Of a stretch of DNA of 64,000 nt, positions 55,612-63,178 are shown piece by piece (position 1 is the stretch's first letter; each line of letters begins with the position of its first letter). This stretch comes from Haloquadratum walsbyi J07HQW1 (GTDB lineage Archaea; Halobacteriota; Halobacteria; Halobacteriales; Haloferacaceae). Position numbers and translations under genes: made by a program. The stretch spans positions 914,758 to 978,757 of the forward strand of contig KE356560.1 in the NCBI GenBank assembly GCA_000415965.1, written 5' to 3'. Under the pieces are notes generated by a model. It was given only the letters and a program-made list of their open reading frames with translations. It was not told the origin of the DNA and made no database searches.

Positions 55612-57018
55612 ATGGACGACCTCTCTCGTGACAACCCACTTGCAGCGGTCTCACCGCTCGATGGGCGATATTCAGCGCGGACTGCGCCGCTTGTCTCATA
55701 TACAAGTGAAGCGGCGTTAATGTACACTAGACTCCGGGTTGAAATTGAGTATCTGTACGCACTTGATACGCTTGATGCAGTCTCGTTTTCTTTAGACGAT
55801 GCTGACCGTGATACCCTCGGGACAACTCTTGACTCTTTTGATGGCGATGATGCTGCAATGATCAAGCGACTTGAGACCGAGGGCGCAGCAGGATACAGCG
55901 CGACTAATCACGACGTCAAAGCGATTGAATACTTTCTCCGAATACAGACACCATCATACATTCACCCATGGATTCATTTCGGACTCACCTCAGAGGATAT
56001 TAATAATCTCTCTCATCGGCTTTTGATACGCTCAGGTGTGGATGACGTGCTCGTGCCGGCGTTGCGGTCACTCCGTGATGAACTGGTATCGCTTGCACAG
56101 GACTACCGAAATACACCGATGCTGGCTCAGACACACGGACAACCAGCAACCCCGACCACATTTGGCAAGGAAATGGCGGTATATGCAACGCGCGTTGGGA
56201 CAGCTATCGGCCGAATTACAGATGCCAATGACGGACTCACAGGTAAACTCGCCGGAGCTTCAGGGACATACGCCGCACATGTGGCTGCTTATCCTGCTGT
56301 TGACTGGCAGGCGTTTGCACAGTCATTTGTTACCGGTCTTGGTTTTGAGCATACACGACTATCAACACAAATTAATCCATGTGATGATCTTGCAGCACTC
56401 TTTGATGCACTCTGTGGAGTAAACGACATTATCGTTGATCTTGACCGCGATGCATGGTTGTATATCTCCAATCGATATCTCGGTCAGCAATCAACCGCTG
56501 GGGAAACTGGGTCATCAACGATGCCACATAAAATTAATCCAATCGACTTTGAGAACGCAGAAGGGAATCTCTCGAAAGCAACCTCTGATCTTCGATTCCT
56601 TGCTGATTATATCACGAATTCACGACTTCAACGCGATCTTTCAGATTCAACGGTCAAGCGTAATATCGGTGCTGGACTCGCTCATGCTCTAATTGGGTAT
56701 CAAAAAACAACCGATGGTCTTCAGAAAGTGGTCCCGAACCAGACAGTAATGCGGTCAGAACTCGAATCACACCCAGAGTTGATTGGAGAGGCAGTCCAGA
56801 CAATCCTTCGACGTGAAGGCGACACAGACGCGTATGAACGCGTCAAAGAACTAACCCGTGGAGAAGATGTTTCGCTTGCGGATTTTCAGGATCTTTTTGC
56901 GTCGCTCCCAGTTTCAGAATCTGTTCGTGAAGAACTACAGGCGCTGTCACCATTGAGTTACACTGGATACGCGACTGACCTTGTCGATGAAATTGATGAA
57001 GACCATACACAGAAATAA
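55612..57018 (+). CDS. purB: Adenylosuccinate lyase
   Basis: From the ATG at 55612 (MDDLSRDNPLAAVSPLDGRY) the protein has 468 residues; an upstream in-frame ATG at 55531 lies inside the transposon end and is unlikely. Signature motifs are VSPLDGRYSARTAPL, HFGLTSEDINNL, MLAQTHGQPATPTTFGKE and GSSTMPHKINPIDFENAEGN. It cleaves SAICAR and adenylosuccinate in purine synthesis. Only 67 bp separate the start from the mobile element, so the promoter must be compressed or element-derived. Confidence 0.96.
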   Translation: MDDLSRDNPLAAVSPLDGRYSARTAPLVSYTSEAALMYTRLRVEIEYLYALDTLDAVSFSLDDADRDTLGTTLDSFDGDDAAMIKRLETEGAAGYSATNHDVKAIEYFLRIQTPSYIHPWIHFGLTSEDINNLSHRLLIRSGVDDVLVPALRSLRDELVSLAQDYRNTPMLAQTHGQPATPTTFGKEMAVYATRVGTAIGRITDANDGLTGKLAGASGTYAAHVAAYPAVDWQAFAQSFVTGLGFEHTRLSTQINPCDDLAALFDALCGVNDIIVDLDRDAWLYISNRYLGQQSTAGETGSSTMPHKINPIDFENAEGNLSKATSDLRFLADYITNSRLQRDLSDSTVKRNIGAGLAHALIGYQKTTDGLQKVVPNQTVMRSELESHPELIGEAVQTILRREGDTDAYERVKELTRGEDVSLADFQDLFASLPVSESVREELQALSPLSYTGYATDLVDEIDEDHTQK

Positions 57019-57120
57019 CACACTCGCCCGACTCATATGAAATTCAAATCAACACTAATACGCGTCTCTTTGTGTCTGGACATACCAGTCATCTCGAGCA
57101 AATAGAATTAGTTTTTACTC

Positions 57121-57139
57121 ATAATAAAAGAAATCTTTT
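57121..57139 (+). promoter_or_regulatory. TATA-like box and palindrome upstream of gdh
   Basis: ATAATAAA (57121-57128) could be the TATA box. It overlaps a palindrome with arms AAAAGA (57126-57131) and TCTTTT (57134-57139) around AA. The site is 25-43 bp before the start codon, where a regulator could control promoter access. Confidence 0.4.
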
Positions 57140-57163
57140 GTACACTGGCTGTTTCGAGCATAT

Positions 57164-58243
57164 ATGCAAGCTATTGCAGTTTCTCGCGACTCTGAAGGTC
57201 CAATCTGTATTGAAAAACCTCGACCTGAACCAGAGCCAGGTGAGGCGCTGATTCAAACACTCCGTGTCGGCATCGACGGGACTGACCATGAGATAATCAA
57301 TGGGTCCTACGGTGAGTATCCTGATGGTGAGGACCATCTTGTCCTTGGACATGAGGCAGTTGGCATGGTTGAAGATCCGGGAACAACCAATCTCGAACGT
57401 GGCGATATTGTGACACCCACTGTCCGACGCTCACCAAATGGAGACTCTGTATACTTCGACCGTGGCGAACCGGACATGGCACCTGAGGGTTCATATCATG
57501 AGCGTGGTATTATTGGCTCTCATGGCTACTTTTCTGAGTTCTTTACTTCGCAAGCGCACCATCTTGCTTCAATCCCTTCATCGCTCGCTCAGGTTGGATT
57601 CCTCGTTGAGCCACTCTCAGTCGTTCATAAAGCAATCGAGTTAGCAACCAGCTCACGATCATCGTTCACGTGGGAACCAACAGCAGCACTTGTCTTGGGC
57701 AATGGAAGTCTTGGGTTATTGATGCTTGCTCACCTTACCACAACAGACACGTATAAACGGTGTTACTGTCTTGGACGTCGTGATCGACCAGACCCAACAA
57801 TTGATATTATCGAACGACTCGGTGCAACATATATCGACTCTCGAGAAACACCTGTCGACATGATCCCATCTGCGTATGAATCAATGGACTTCATCTGTGA
57901 GGCGACTGGGTATGCACCACACGCCTTCAAAACGGTCGACGCACTCGCGCCGAATGGTGTTGGTGCTTTACTCGGTGTTCCTGACTCATTGAATTTCGAA
58001 ATCGACGGTGGAGCACTTCACAATGAACTCGTATTACATAATAAAGCGCTGATCGGGAGTGTAAACTCGAATATGAGTCATTTTGAGACAGCGACCGAGG
58101 ATCTGCGCACATTTCCAGACTGGTTTATCGATTCACTCATCACCGATGTCTATCCACTCTCGAAATTTATGCATGCATTCGACGATGACGACGACACCAC
58201 TATAAAAACAGCCGTGCAACTCAGCGCATATGAAGAACGTTGA
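57164..58243 (+). CDS. gdh: Glucose 1-dehydrogenase (zinc-dependent MDR family)
   Basis: The 359-residue protein matches haloarchaeal glucose dehydrogenase. It has MQAIAVSRDSEGPICIEKPRPEP, RVGIDGTDHEIINGSYGEYP (with the zinc-ligand Asp), VLGHEAVGMVEDPG (His and Glu), GFLVEPLSVVHKAIELA (Glu ligand) and the NAD(P) site ALVLGNGSLGLLML. It oxidises glucose to gluconolactone, the entry to the semi-phosphorylative Entner-Doudoroff pathway. Its end overlaps the start of gfcR, its likely regulator, by 14 bp. Confidence 0.92.
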   Translation: MQAIAVSRDSEGPICIEKPRPEPEPGEALIQTLRVGIDGTDHEIINGSYGEYPDGEDHLVLGHEAVGMVEDPGTTNLERGDIVTPTVRRSPNGDSVYFDRGEPDMAPEGSYHERGIIGSHGYFSEFFTSQAHHLASIPSSLAQVGFLVEPLSVVHKAIELATSSRSSFTWEPTAALVLGNGSLGLLMLAHLTTTDTYKRCYCLGRRDRPDPTIDIIERLGATYIDSRETPVDMIPSAYESMDFICEATGYAPHAFKTVDALAPNGVGALLGVPDSLNFEIDGGALHNELVLHNKALIGSVNSNMSHFETATEDLRTFPDWFIDSLITDVYPLSKFMHAFDDDDDTTIKTAVQLSAYEER

Positions 58244-58922
58244 TGATCTCATCGAAAATGCGGCTGAACTAGCCAAACGAGGGCTGTCGAAGGGTGAAAT
58301 CGCGGATGAATTGAACGTCTCGCGAGAAACGGCTAGTTGGCTCGTTGAACGGAGCGAACCGACCGATAATGACAACTCGTCATCAGCGAATAAACCGACT
58401 GAAGCACATGATATCCACGTCGACTGGAGTGCGATTGGGCGTGACTCAAAGCGACTGACGTATATCGGACAAGCGATGGCTGATTTATTGATGAAAGAGG
58501 GTGAGGCAGTCGATTTAACAATTGGAATTGAAAAAGCGGGTGCATCACTCTCAACGGTCGTTGCTCAGGAACTTGATACAGATCTTGGGTCGTATGCGCC
58601 TGCAAAACATCAGTGGAACGAAGGCGACATTGATGACCTTGGTGGGTCATTCTCACGGAATTTTGCGCAGATTCGTGACCGTGACTGCTACATCGTCGAT
58701 GATACAATTACTTCTGGTACGACGATGCAAGAGACAATCGAAGCGATTCGCGATGCTGGTGGTCGACCTGTCGCATGTGTCGTTGTTGTTGATAAACAGG
58801 GCGTTGATTCATTAGTGGACGTTCCTGTTTACTCACTTATTGATGTTGTTCGCGTCGACAGTGACAATAATACTGATCATGAGATCTCCAATCGATCAGA
58901 CTCGACACGACCTGGTGTATAA
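58230..58922 (+). CDS. gfcR: PRTase-like transcriptional regulator GfcR
   Basis: The 230-residue protein has an N-terminal HTH (about 1-50; IENAAELAKRGLSKGEIADELNVSRETASWLVE) fused to an orotate phosphoribosyltransferase-like domain (IGIEKAGASLSTVVAQELDTDLGSYAP; CYIVDDTITSGTTMQETIEAIRDAGG with the PRPP loop DDTITSGTT). In Haloferax this family activates sugar-degradation genes. The 14-bp overlap with gdh supports the same role here. The PRTase domain probably senses a metabolite rather than acting as an enzyme (inference). Confidence 0.93.
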   Translation: MKNVDDLIENAAELAKRGLSKGEIADELNVSRETASWLVERSEPTDNDNSSSANKPTEAHDIHVDWSAIGRDSKRLTYIGQAMADLLMKEGEAVDLTIGIEKAGASLSTVVAQELDTDLGSYAPAKHQWNEGDIDDLGGSFSRNFAQIRDRDCYIVDDTITSGTTMQETIEAIRDAGGRPVACVVVVDKQGVDSLVDVPVYSLIDVVRVDSDNNTDHEISNRSDSTRPGV

Positions 58923-59029
58923 CAGGTTCGATAAAATGGAACAGATGTTGTTGTGGGTAATATAATCCAGACAATACATCCTCTAACTCCGGGGAGCCGC
59001 TGTTATCGATCTCAAATCAATTGTTATAA

Positions 59030-59063
59030 CAGTAGTTGGTAACACGGATTCTTTATTCAGTCT
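59030..59063 (+). repeat. Left terminal inverted repeat of IS4-type element
   Basis: Begins CAGTAGTTGG at the outer edge and ends with the core TTCTTTATTCAGTCT; outer flank ATAA. Confidence 0.8.
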
Positions 59064-59195
59064 TTGTACTGAAAATGAGTGGGCGTCTCAAAGGGCTTCG
59101 AGGTCGCTAAAACAACTCGCCGAATATATGTCGGGTTTCTGTCAGTCCGGTCGGGTTTTGAGGTCGTACGGGTCGTCTTCGATGGTCTGCATCAC

Positions 59196-60924
59196 TCATC
59201 CCGCAGTGAATTCTTTGCCCTTGCTTAGTTCGGTCCCGAGCTCCTCTGCCCGGCGGACGTTCGCCAGCGTCCAGATGTTGTACAGATCCGCCGCGAAGTT
59301 GAAATAGAACGTCCGTACCCTCGAATTCGGGGACGCCGATTTCGGGAGGAACTCCTCTTTAATCACGCGAAATCCGGTCTCGATTCCCCACCGTCGCCGG
59401 TAGTCGCTGGCGAGTTCCTCCGGCGGTATCTCAGTCGGAGCGAGGTTCGTGTAGAAGTACGTGTAGTCGTCCATCGGCTCATCAGGCTCAGATTTCCGAC
59501 GTAGGGACTTCTTCTCCGATTTGATTCCCACCGCGTAGTAGTTGTCCTCGTTGAGACCGCCGACGCCGTATGGGTAGTACGACGAATCCATATCCAGCCG
59601 CCCATGCCGTTCAGCAGGTGCTTGATATCTGAGCCGGCCTTTCGGCCCTGCACCACCAGTTCCAGGTCGAACTCGTTGACCGTAGAGACCGTGTCCTCGC
59701 TATAGAATTCAGTCCCCGCGTCCAGGTAGACGCGGTGGAAATCAAGGTACTGGCTTGCCAGCCGCAGGAGCCGCCGAACGTACTGCGGTGCATCCGAGGT
59801 CTTCCTGACGGGGAGAACGAGTAGCACAAGCGGTGTGTCTGTCTCAACCAGCGAGAGCGTGATGTATTTCCACGCCCTCGCGTAGTTCCGCCCCGACTTC
59901 GTTCCGCGAACGTACTTGTCACTGTCCGGATCTCCGAAGTACGACCAGTCCGTGATGTCGATGACGACCTCTGGCTTGTCCAGGAAGTAGTCGCAGTCGT
60001 TGACGATCTCAAACAACGGCTCGTTGACCTCCAAACATCTGAGTTATTTGCTCGCGCGTAGACTTCCGAATGTGATGGAGGAGCGTCTGCCCTCTTGGAA
60101 TTTCTGAGCCGTCGTACCAGGGCTTGAGTTCGAGGTTCTTCGCCGCATCGTTCACGAACTCGTTGCCGTTCGCGGCGGTCACCAACACGCGCATCGCGGC
60201 GTCCTTCGAGACCTCGGTACTGGCGTCTCTCTTCAGCCGAATGTACTTGAACGTCTCCGACCGCAACTCGCGCACGAGTGTTTGGATCGGCGGCACGCCC
60301 TCACCGTCGGGCGCGATGGTATCTGGTGTTGGCTCCCGAACCCAATCTTCGAACCTCGTATCCTGCCATTGGCGCACCAGCGTCTCGGTTTGGCTGGCGT
60401 AGTAGGTGCGCTCCTTCGAACCCATCCGCCCCGGCATCCGATTCAGTGTGGGCTGACTAACTGTATTCTCGATGGAGAGAGATTCGCGGATACGAGGGTT
60501 TTTGAGCCGGTTTACGATGCGATATTCAGGTAGCGGAGAGAGGTCGAGGTAGAGATAGATGCGAGTGGCTTCGAGCCCTGAGAGTTTCTGCGAGAGGTTG
60601 GCGTTATCACCCTGACTCCAGTAATGGGGGGCGGAGTCGTGTTCGTCCGATGGTGTCTGCCAGCAGGTCATCCACCTCAGCAAACTGGTCTGCGGTATCA
60701 GCCGAGTCCGCGAGAACTTCCCACAGAGGAGACACCTCGTAGTCTGCCGGGTTGTACATGTCGTCATGCGTTTCTGGAATGAAATCCCATGGGTCACCAG
60801 CGGCCTTTTTTTTGAGTTCTCGGCGACGTTCTCGAAACTGCCTGTCCAACTTTGCCTCCCGCTTGCGTCGCTCCTTGATGTGAGATGGCGGTTCGGGGTC
60901 ACGGTCGGCTTCTTCGTCCGTCAT
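59196..60924 (-). pseudogene. IS4-family transposase, broken by three frameshifts
   Basis: Four consecutive frames make one transposase: MTDEEADRDPEPPSHIKERR (from 60924), DEHDSAPHYWSQGDNANLSQ (to about 60040), NEPLFEIVNDCDYFLDKPEVVIDITDW (to about 59600) and MDSSYYPYGVGGLNEDNYYAVG (to 59196). Frame changes lie near 60650, 60035 and 59600. Catalytic residues are readable: D in VIDITDW, D in VYLDAGTEFYS, and E in a perfect Y-(2)-R-(3)-E-(6)-K signature (YRRRWGIETGFRVIK). Its start codon overlaps the HTH gene by 4 bp. It cannot make an active enzyme without recoding. Confidence 0.85.
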
Positions 60925-61151
60925 TCAGTTGCAGACCAGACCAAAGAATTCCCCACTTTTTTCTTCGAAACTCTTCCTTCTTCCAGCAGTTTCCGCAGAC
61001 GATAATCTGCGCTTTGTCGCGCAATACTCAGTTTATCAGCCACTTCTTGAGTTCCTGCTGGCTGATGTTCCAGAACTGCGTCAATCACCTCTTTGTCGGT
61101 GTGTTCAGGCTCAAATCGGCCGCCTTCATTCCTATCTCGATTTTCGTCCAT
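60921..61151 (-). CDS. Small winged-helix DNA-binding protein in IS element
   Basis: The 76-residue protein reads EVIDAVLEHQPAGTQEVADKL followed by SIARQSADYRLRKLLEEGRVSKKKVGNSLVW, a clear winged-helix domain with a recognition helix and wing. Its stop overlaps the transposase start by 4 bp, so it is the first gene of the element's operon and probably regulates it. It appears intact. The divergent promoter region with CAGAAGG repeats lies just upstream. Confidence 0.8.
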   Translation of the reverse strand: MDENRDRNEGGRFEPEHTDKEVIDAVLEHQPAGTQEVADKLSIARQSADYRLRKLLEEGRVSKKKVGNSLVWSATE

Positions 61152-61182
61152 TAGCCTCTAAATCGAAAGTGTCTCGCTTCAA

Positions 61183-61239
61183 CCTTCTGCCTCCAAGCAG
61201 AAGGCAAATATTTATTACCATATGCTTGATGGCAGAAGG
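61183..61239. promoter_or_regulatory. Three CAGAAGG copies in divergent IS promoter
   Basis: CCTTCTGC (61183-61190) and GCAGAAGG (61197-61204) form an inverted pair with a 6-nt spacer; a third GCAGAAGG lies at 61232-61239. AAATATTTATTA (about 61206-61217) between them is TATA-like. This looks like an operator array for the winged-helix protein encoded next to it. Confidence 0.45.
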
Positions 61240-61606
61240 AAGAGGAAGCCCGGCCCCTCGGGGCGCGAATGTGGCTCGAAGGCGCGGAGACGTACCTCAT
61301 CGAGTTGGTGACGCCGTTCGTCTGGCCTCGGACTATCCAGAGGCGAACGACCGCCCCATCCCGCGGTGGTGGACCGAGAGCCGCGATGAACTACGGCTCC
61401 GTGAGGAGAAGATACTGGAGCAACGCGAGGTGTTCCGGCTGGAGATGGTCGATCACGGCCAGGTCGTGAAGTACCTCGGTGACCGCCCGGTAGAGACCGC
61501 GAAGAACGGCCTCCAGCGGGTCGGGTCGCACTCCCGATACGGCTTCGGAGAACTGCGGCTGAAGGCCCTCGGCGAACAGTATCAGGAATCTGAGAGAAAG
61601 GACTGA
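61229..61606 (+). CDS. Unknown ORF carried by IS4-type element
   Basis: The 125-residue frame from the ATG at 61229 (or from GTG at 61271, which fits the TATA-like box better) is arginine-rich and strongly GC-rich. The second half reads RPIPRWWTESRDELRLREEK, then VDHGQVVKYLGDRPVETAKNGLQRVGSHSRYGFGELRL. It looks like a real, charged, mostly helical protein, but I do not recognise it. It is transcribed away from the transposase operon and may be cargo or an accessory gene. Confidence 0.55.
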   Translation: MAEGRGSPAPRGANVARRRGDVPHRVGDAVRLASDYPEANDRPIPRWWTESRDELRLREEKILEQREVFRLEMVDHGQVVKYLGDRPVETAKNGLQRVGSHSRYGFGELRLKALGEQYQESERKD

Positions 61607-61665
61607 TTACACTCGTGAGTGAATCCATGAACGACGGTGAATCACCCGACAAAAATTCGCGGTGC

Positions 61666-61699
61666 AGACTGAATAAAGAAATCGTATTACCAACAACTG
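61666..61699 (-). repeat. Right terminal inverted repeat of IS4-type element
   Basis: Starts inward with the core AGACTGAATAAAGAA and ends CCAACAACTG at the outer edge; outer flank ATAA. It ends 65 bp before the glutaredoxin start codon. Confidence 0.8.
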
Positions 61700-61764
61700 A
61701 TAAGTGTACGAATGTAACTTGGTCCGACACAATTCCTTTGTCACCGGACTTCATACATAACGAT

Positions 61765-62112
61765 ATGACGTTTCAACCTGATTCTGAGAGAAGCGATGAA
61801 GAGATCACGACTCGTGTTGATGAGACAATTGCGGATAATGACATTGCCCTGTTCATGAAGGGGAATCGATTGATGCCGCAGTGTGGGTACTCACAGCGAG
61901 CGGTTAATCTCATCTCACAGCATGTCGAGGAGTTTGAGACCGTTGATGTCCTTCCTGCGCTTGAGCAGTACCGCAGTGCCCTTGAGGACCACAGTGGATG
62001 GGAAACGATTCCACAGACGTATGTTGATGGTGAGTTCATCGGTGGGAGTGATATCCTCGCTGAGCTTGATGAGCGCGGCGAACTTGCAGCGGCACTTGAT
62101 ACCGACGACTAA
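61765..62112 (+). CDS. Monothiol glutaredoxin (Grx4/Grx5 type)
   Basis: From the ATG at 61765 (MTFQPDSERSDEE) the protein has 115 residues; the open frame extends upstream into the IS end and is not used. The core reads NDIALFMKGNRLMPQCGYSQRAV with the monothiol CGYS site. It is followed by ETIPQTYVDGEFIGGSDILAEL with the TIPQ cis-proline and GG glutathione/thiol-site motifs. Such proteins carry or deliver 2Fe-2S clusters. Haloarchaea lack glutathione, so the thiol partner would be another low-molecular-weight thiol (inference). Confidence 0.9.
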   Translation: MTFQPDSERSDEEITTRVDETIADNDIALFMKGNRLMPQCGYSQRAVNLISQHVEEFETVDVLPALEQYRSALEDHSGWETIPQTYVDGEFIGGSDILAELDERGELAAALDTDD

Positions 62113-62383
62113 ATCCAACCGAATTAATGTCTGGTTGAACTGCGGTGTAATCACACAGAGCAGATCAAACATTGAAACCACATACGTGGTGTGTTAGAGT
62201 CTTTCTCATGCACTGGTTCTGTTAATCAACTACAGAATCATCATCTCTATTGGTATAATCTGTGGTCATAAAACGGAGTGAGTGGATATTTCTCTCGTAC
62301 ATTATATAAGTGCGGGACTCATACATTCCAACAGGTACCAACGTCGCGTTTCTCCATCTCGCACGGGTACCCGAAACGCAACT

Positions 62384-62953
62384 ATGTCAGGCCGTGTATA
62401 TCGACTCCATTCGACACTAGAACTGCCACTTGAAGACGTTGAAGCGTTTCTAAACGGTGACCCGGACCTGCCCACCGAGATTGAGTCAATTGAATTAACG
62501 CGTCGAAACAATACGCTCATTCTGAAAGCCGTTGCCGCCGATGACAGCCTGAGTAAATATACGCCAACCGCACAGTTGAAAGCAAGCGTGACGGAAAATC
62601 GTGTATACGAAGAAGAACCACCACGTGGTGGTAACCCACGATGGACTGATGAGGAAGAAGAAGAGATTCCGTCAGAACTCGTTGAATTCGCTTGCTTCAA
62701 GGGTGACAGAGAGACAGTCCTTCAAAATACTGCACTCCAATATCCAATGTTTCGTGTTTTCCGCCAGATTGCCCTTCTTGCAGAGAAGGGAACGCTTACT
62801 GCGATTACCGAGGCAAATGAGGAGCTCTCCGCCCATCGAATCGTTGAAGGCGAAGAGCGACCGGCGACAATTGAGGTCGTCGAGAATCCCTCACAGAATG
62901 AAAATGGATCTGGTGGTGTTGATTGGCGTGATAATAAGTTTATTAGTGATTAA
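62384..62953 (+). CDS. Conserved-looking haloarchaeal hypothetical protein
   Basis: From the ATG at 62384 (MSGRVYRLHSTLELPLEDVEAFL) the protein has 189 residues. The N-terminal half is a small alpha/beta unit with a strand LILKAVAADDSLSKYTPTAQLKASVTENRVYEEEP; an acidic hinge DEEEEEIP follows. The C-terminal half is helical (ELVEFACFKGDRETVLQNTALQYPMFRVFRQIALLAEKGTLTAI). I do not recognise a function. It lies 271 bp downstream of the glutaredoxin gene, with no other gene between them. Confidence 0.72.
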   Translation: MSGRVYRLHSTLELPLEDVEAFLNGDPDLPTEIESIELTRRNNTLILKAVAADDSLSKYTPTAQLKASVTENRVYEEEPPRGGNPRWTDEEEEEIPSELVEFACFKGDRETVLQNTALQYPMFRVFRQIALLAEKGTLTAITEANEELSAHRIVEGEERPATIEVVENPSQNENGSGGVDWRDNKFISD

Positions 62954-63148
62954 TTGATTCTTGCAGGTCCTGACAAGCCGTCGCTTCATACCGAATCGGT
63001 TATCAAACATAATGAGAGGTGTTGTCACACATTGGGTCAGTCGACAGCAAATTACGCTGTGGATCACGAATCATAATAACTCGAACGTATCTTTCTTTTG
63101 TCCCTGATATGAACGCTACTGACTTGTTATATATCACCGGTCGGTGAA

Positions 63149-63159
63149 TATTTTTTATT
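63149..63159 (+). promoter_or_regulatory. TATA-like box of the glycerate kinase gene
   Basis: TATTTTTTATT is centred 25 bp before the ATG at 63179, consistent with a leaderless transcript. The remaining gap (62954-63148) shows no gene. Confidence 0.5.
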
Positions 63160-63178
63160 CCTCTCTACAAGACGGTAT

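Larger units (their letters stand above)
59030..61699. mobile_element. IS4-type insertion element with 34-bp terminal inverted repeats
   Basis: The ends at 59030-59063 and 61666-61699 are inverted copies, 30 of 34 positions identical, including an uninterrupted 15-bp core AGACTGAATAAAGAA. Both are flanked on the outside by ATAA, a possible 4-bp target duplication. Inside are a broken DDE transposase, a small winged-helix gene upstream of it, and a divergent 125-codon ORF. The interior is visibly GC-richer than the surrounding genes, indicating recent transfer from a higher-GC haloarchaeon. It lies between gfcR and the glutaredoxin gene. Confidence 0.8.

Noticed and set aside
60929-61228. Upstream extension of the IS-borne ORF from a TTG at 60929
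   Set aside because: It would overlap the winged-helix gene on the other strand and read through its promoter; the start at 61229 or 61271 is more plausible.
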